Positions 60,679 to 64,000 of a stretch of 64,000 nucleotides of DNA are shown here, piece by piece. The notes under the pieces were generated by a model, which worked only from the letters and a program-made list of their open reading frames with translations, searched no databases and had not been told where the DNA came from. Position 1 is the stretch's first letter, and every line of letters begins with the position of its first letter. The stretch covers positions 8,776,967 through 8,840,966 of the forward strand of contig NC_051091.1 in assembly GCF_901709675.1 (NCBI RefSeq). Direction: 5' to 3'. This DNA is from Syngnathus acus (Eukaryota; Chordata; Actinopteri; Syngnathiformes; Syngnathidae). The position numbers were made by a program, and so were the translations under genes.

Positions 60679-62229
60679 GTGAGTGGAAGTGGGCGTGAGG
60701 GAAAACTCAGGAAGAAAAAAAAAAGAGCATCACATGGCAGCCCAAGGTGAACGGTATAGCAGAGAAGGAGTGCTGACGTCACCCCGCCGAGAACGGGCCA
60801 GAGGGAGAGAGAATCGCAACTCAAGATTGTCCCTCCAGGAGATTGGATCGGAGGAAAATAAAACGCATCATTAAAATGTGACAATATTAAACGTGGTTAA
60901 ATAACGTTCTTGCTGTGTTCAGAGATAAAGTCTGGACTAGTGTCTAAGGTTTCATGATGTTTGAGTTCCATCCATTCAGTAGTTTAGCCTCTTGCTGAAA
61001 GGTGCCTTTTAAGGATGAAGGGATCAACCGATAATTGAATGGAGATGGATGGCTGGCGACAGAGAAGACGTAGTAAGCAGATGGAAGCATTGTTGGACAT
61101 GGATCAATGGTTAAGTAAAGTCTTTTAGGAGCTCTCATCTCATGACGGTAATTCTTTTACAGTGCATGTCCACGTGTATATTCACAAACTCCACATTGAA
61201 GGACGAGATGAGATTCAAAGCTGAAACTTCTCAACGTTGAGGCAAATGAGCTACTACCCGACCAACGTTCAACATAATGAAAACACTTGAAATCAGTTGA
61301 CCAAGACGACTGACCTTTTCTTACACGTTGACTCAGATGGACAGTTTATGCACTAAATGTCAACTTGCGATCATTAATTATGTATTTAAAATCCAATTGG
61401 GCCTTATGAATATCAAAAGTGGGAGTGGCACAGTGGGCAAGGGGTTAGCATTGCTTTCTCAAGGCGAGAAGTTAAAAATTGGTCTGATAACACAAACATG
61501 GCGGAAATTGTGCTCATGCTGGTGGCGGACAAAAGACCATTACAATCAAATAATACAGGACTTGTATACTAATCAGGTTAGCTTCCTTGCTATGCAGGCT
61601 GCACCCGAAAGGAATCTTTTTTTATTTTATTTTCCTCTCCTCATATGAAGTGATGCAGAGCGATGAGTGTCATATGACCTCAGTGTTGCTGTGGCAACTG
61701 TTCCCAGAAGTCAGCCTGAAGAAGGTGTCACCAAGTTAGGGCAAGAGGTAGAAACAGATATCAGATATCAATAACCTGAGAATGTGTGAAAGCATGTTAT
61801 TAAGGATGCTTACGTTTTAGATTTTTTGTTTAATTGAGTTGTAAATGTTATTTAATTTTTGCAGCCCATTTCCCACATGAAAAATGGTGGCTGGCGGTCA
61901 AGGTATTTGAACGGGGCGTGTTCTCTCTGTCTTAGTGTCGGGAGAGGTTTTTTTTTTTTTAAGGATGGTGCATGATTTATGGTCGCTGTCCGCTGCTGTC
62001 TTGCATCTCTACAGAAAAAAAGACCTACAAGGTGAAGACAAAATGGTTGCAGAAAATTGATGCGAGAAAATAACACACAACCTATTTACTATGATGATCA
62101 TCTGAGAGGGAGTATTAAAAAAAGAGACGATAAGGCATGATTGATCACTCATTGGTGAGATTGAAATATTACAGGACCATGATGGGACAGATGACAACTG
62201 AAGGACAGCGCATAGCAATTTTGGAGTGG

Positions 62230-62580
62230 ATTGAAAATGGAAAAAATAGATTTGCATTGAGGTACATAGCATGATTGTCACGTTCGCCTCACAGTTCAGA
62301 GGTTCTGGGTTTGAATCTCAGCTGTTCCTCCCATAATCCACGAAACATGCATCCAAGTTCAGAAGGTGTTTTTTTGTCCGTTGTCCATGAATGCAAGAGT
62401 GAATGGTTGTTTGTCTACATGTGCCCTGCCATGGATTGGCGACCAGTCCACTCAAGCCCTGGACTGGTCGCTAGCCAATCCCAGCGCACATGTACGCAAA
62501 CAACTACACACTCACATTTGAATATAATTTTGAGTTTTTGATGAACCTAACATGTTTTTGTATTGTGGGAGGAAGTAGCA
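62230..62580. repeat. decayed SINE-related sequence
   Basis: The left part reads like the head of the 43991-44352 element (TCGCCTCACAGTTCAGAGG, then GGTTTGAATCTC) and continues with GGTTGTTTGTCTACATGTGCCCTGCC. The right part carries an opposite-strand piece of similar sequence (CCAATCCCAGCGCACATGT). It appears to be two old copies in opposite orientation or one rearranged copy. Confidence 0.55.
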
Positions 62581-63016
62581 AATTGATGTTCTAATGATAT
62601 ATTTGTCATGTTTTTGTGATTCCACTATTGCATGTGAGAAACTGACATACTCATTTCTACCAACAAAACCAGATCATATCGCGTACGTACAAGACGAAGC
62701 CTGCGTCACTCCATCACGTCCTCAAGTAGGAGTGATGACCTTGACAACCCCCCCTCCCCAAACAGACACTTCCTCCCGCTAAGTATTGAATCGTCTCCAT
62801 CCAAGCACAAATGAATGGCAGGTAATCGTTAGTCATTTGTGGGGACAATGCACGTAAATTGTGTGCGTCACAGCGCGGCTTTGTCCCACCGCGCGTGATG
62901 CTGCATCCCGCCCCTGTCCCCTTCCCCTCCCCCTCCCCTCTCCTCAGTCATCCACCCGCCCCACTCAAAGGCGCACACAGTGGATGTGCTACCCATGCTC
63001 CTCTCTTTTGGCAGTT

Positions 63017-63060
63017 TCTACAAATGCGTGGATATTTCCAACCTCGCCAAACGACTAACG
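63017..63060 (+). other. candidate short exon near the right edge
   Basis: An acceptor-like CTCTTTTGGCAG is followed by 44-45 bp with an ATG (MRGYFQPRQTTN) and a strong donor (TAACG then GTAAGC). A CT-rich, C-rich stretch lies just upstream. It could be an exon of a plus-strand gene extending beyond the window; it is too short to identify. Confidence 0.25.
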
Positions 63061-64000
63061 GTAAGCTTGTTTTACTCAATGGCACCCATCAGCACAAAAG
63101 CGTAAAAATCATTTTCTGATGGATTAAGTAAAAGTTGTGTTTCAGATTTGAAAAAAAAATGTCATTTTGGATATTTGTTTTGTAAAGGGGGAAAAGGGCT
63201 TGGTGTTTCGTGCATTTATTAATGAAGCAAGCAGATGCTTGACAAGGTGGTGCAGCAGTTTATCATGAGTTGTATTTATTCTAATTAAATTAAAAAGGAT
63301 TCTTTCAATTATTTGGTTCAAGTTTGAGGGTGGGTGCTTTCAGCAGACTTACTATGTAGTTTGTGTTCATACATGTGGTGTCCTCTCCGACATGTTCTTA
63401 ATTGGTCTGTGCCTGTGACCTTGCTCGAGATAGAATGTAAGCTAGACTGATAAGTGAATTATTGATGAGAGACTATTGATTTTTATGACAAGGGAAGTGT
63501 CACTGTCCCGTATCATTGTCTTTTAAAAAAATGCTTGAAACTCTTCCCAAATCACCAAATATCACTTAAAAACTGATGACTGTCACACTCTTTCCAAATT
63601 GTGCTAAAAAAAAAGTCTAAATGTGTTACAGAAGAACCTTCAAGGTCAAACAGTCCGGGATGTTGTTTGAGATCTGTTTTGTTCATATTTAAAAAGTATT
63701 TGCCACAAAATAGTAATGATAATAGAGACTATGTATTCCCACAAGATCATTTTAACATAATAATAATAAAAGAAACTTACTCACCGTTTAATGACATGTA
63801 GAGGACGTGTAACATTTGAGGAAGTGCAGCTGATGCTTATTAATGGTGAGTCAACTTCATCGTGCTGCCACACAAGAGTAAAAAGAAGACAATAGCTGTA
63901 ATGTACAGTGAAACGATATAAAATTCCAGTCTGTCTTTAAGATACAGTCTTAAAATACAGTCATAGCATAGCCTTGCCTTAATCGTTCAGCTTTATGCTA
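63061..64000. other. AT-rich right flank
   Basis: No coding, RNA or repeat feature beyond short homopolymers is supported here. Confidence 0.5.

Overview
This window is vertebrate nuclear DNA, most likely from a percomorph teleost. It has multi-exon genes with short GT-AG introns, long AT-rich intergenic stretches full of microsatellites, a tRNA-derived SINE of a type common in spiny-rayed fish, and proteins that look like fish forms of known vertebrate genes. There are no operons, prokaryotic elements, rRNA genes or CRISPR arrays.

Layout, left to right. 1-2743: AT-rich flank with a (TATC)n array. 2744-5698 (+): an intronless 984-aa coiled-coil protein with a C-terminal membrane anchor, not recognised. 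7225-8000 (+): the last three coding exons of a guanylate cyclase-activating protein (GUCA1 family), with exon 1 not found. 9007-11254 (+): complete irf6 in seven coding exons, 484 aa. 13038 to about 17510 (+): complete eps8l3-type adaptor in about 19 coding exons (PTB, SH3, SAM-like). 17511-22163: shared 3' flank of two convergent genes, holding a decayed THAP-domain exon. 22164-35743 (-): ampd2 (AMP deaminase 2), with a second alternative first coding exon at 37106-37176. 40527-41912 (-): intronless gpr61 receptor. 48943-50430 (+): amigo1 adhesion protein in one coding exon, head to head with gpr61. 55681-58083 (-): rbm15 (three RRMs plus SPOC) as one long coding exon. 58084-64000: no confirmed gene, but two plausible plus-strand exons.

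From general knowledge, EPS8L3, AMPD2, GPR61, AMIGO1 and RBM15 all lie in human 1p13.3, and GPR61/AMIGO1 are divergent neighbours there as here. The window is therefore largely a conserved syntenic block, with irf6 (human 1q32) and a photoreceptor GCAP attached. The genes share no pathway. They cover phototransduction calcium sensing, epithelial transcription control, actin/EGFR signalling, purine metabolism, an orphan brain GPCR, neurite adhesion, and m6A/splicing regulation.

No new multi-gene system is evident. The items most worth a second look are the intronless tail-anchored coiled-coil gene with its internal duplication, the missing first exon of the GCAP gene, the alternative ampd2 first exon with matching phase, an exact 72-bp in-frame duplication in eps8l3, a SINE with a clear target-site duplication, a foldback MITE-like element, two dispersed copies of a GAAACCCTA-type degenerate repeat, and several unassigned spliced-looking exons. 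Splice sites were read by eye and checked by codon phase; none is supported by transcript data.
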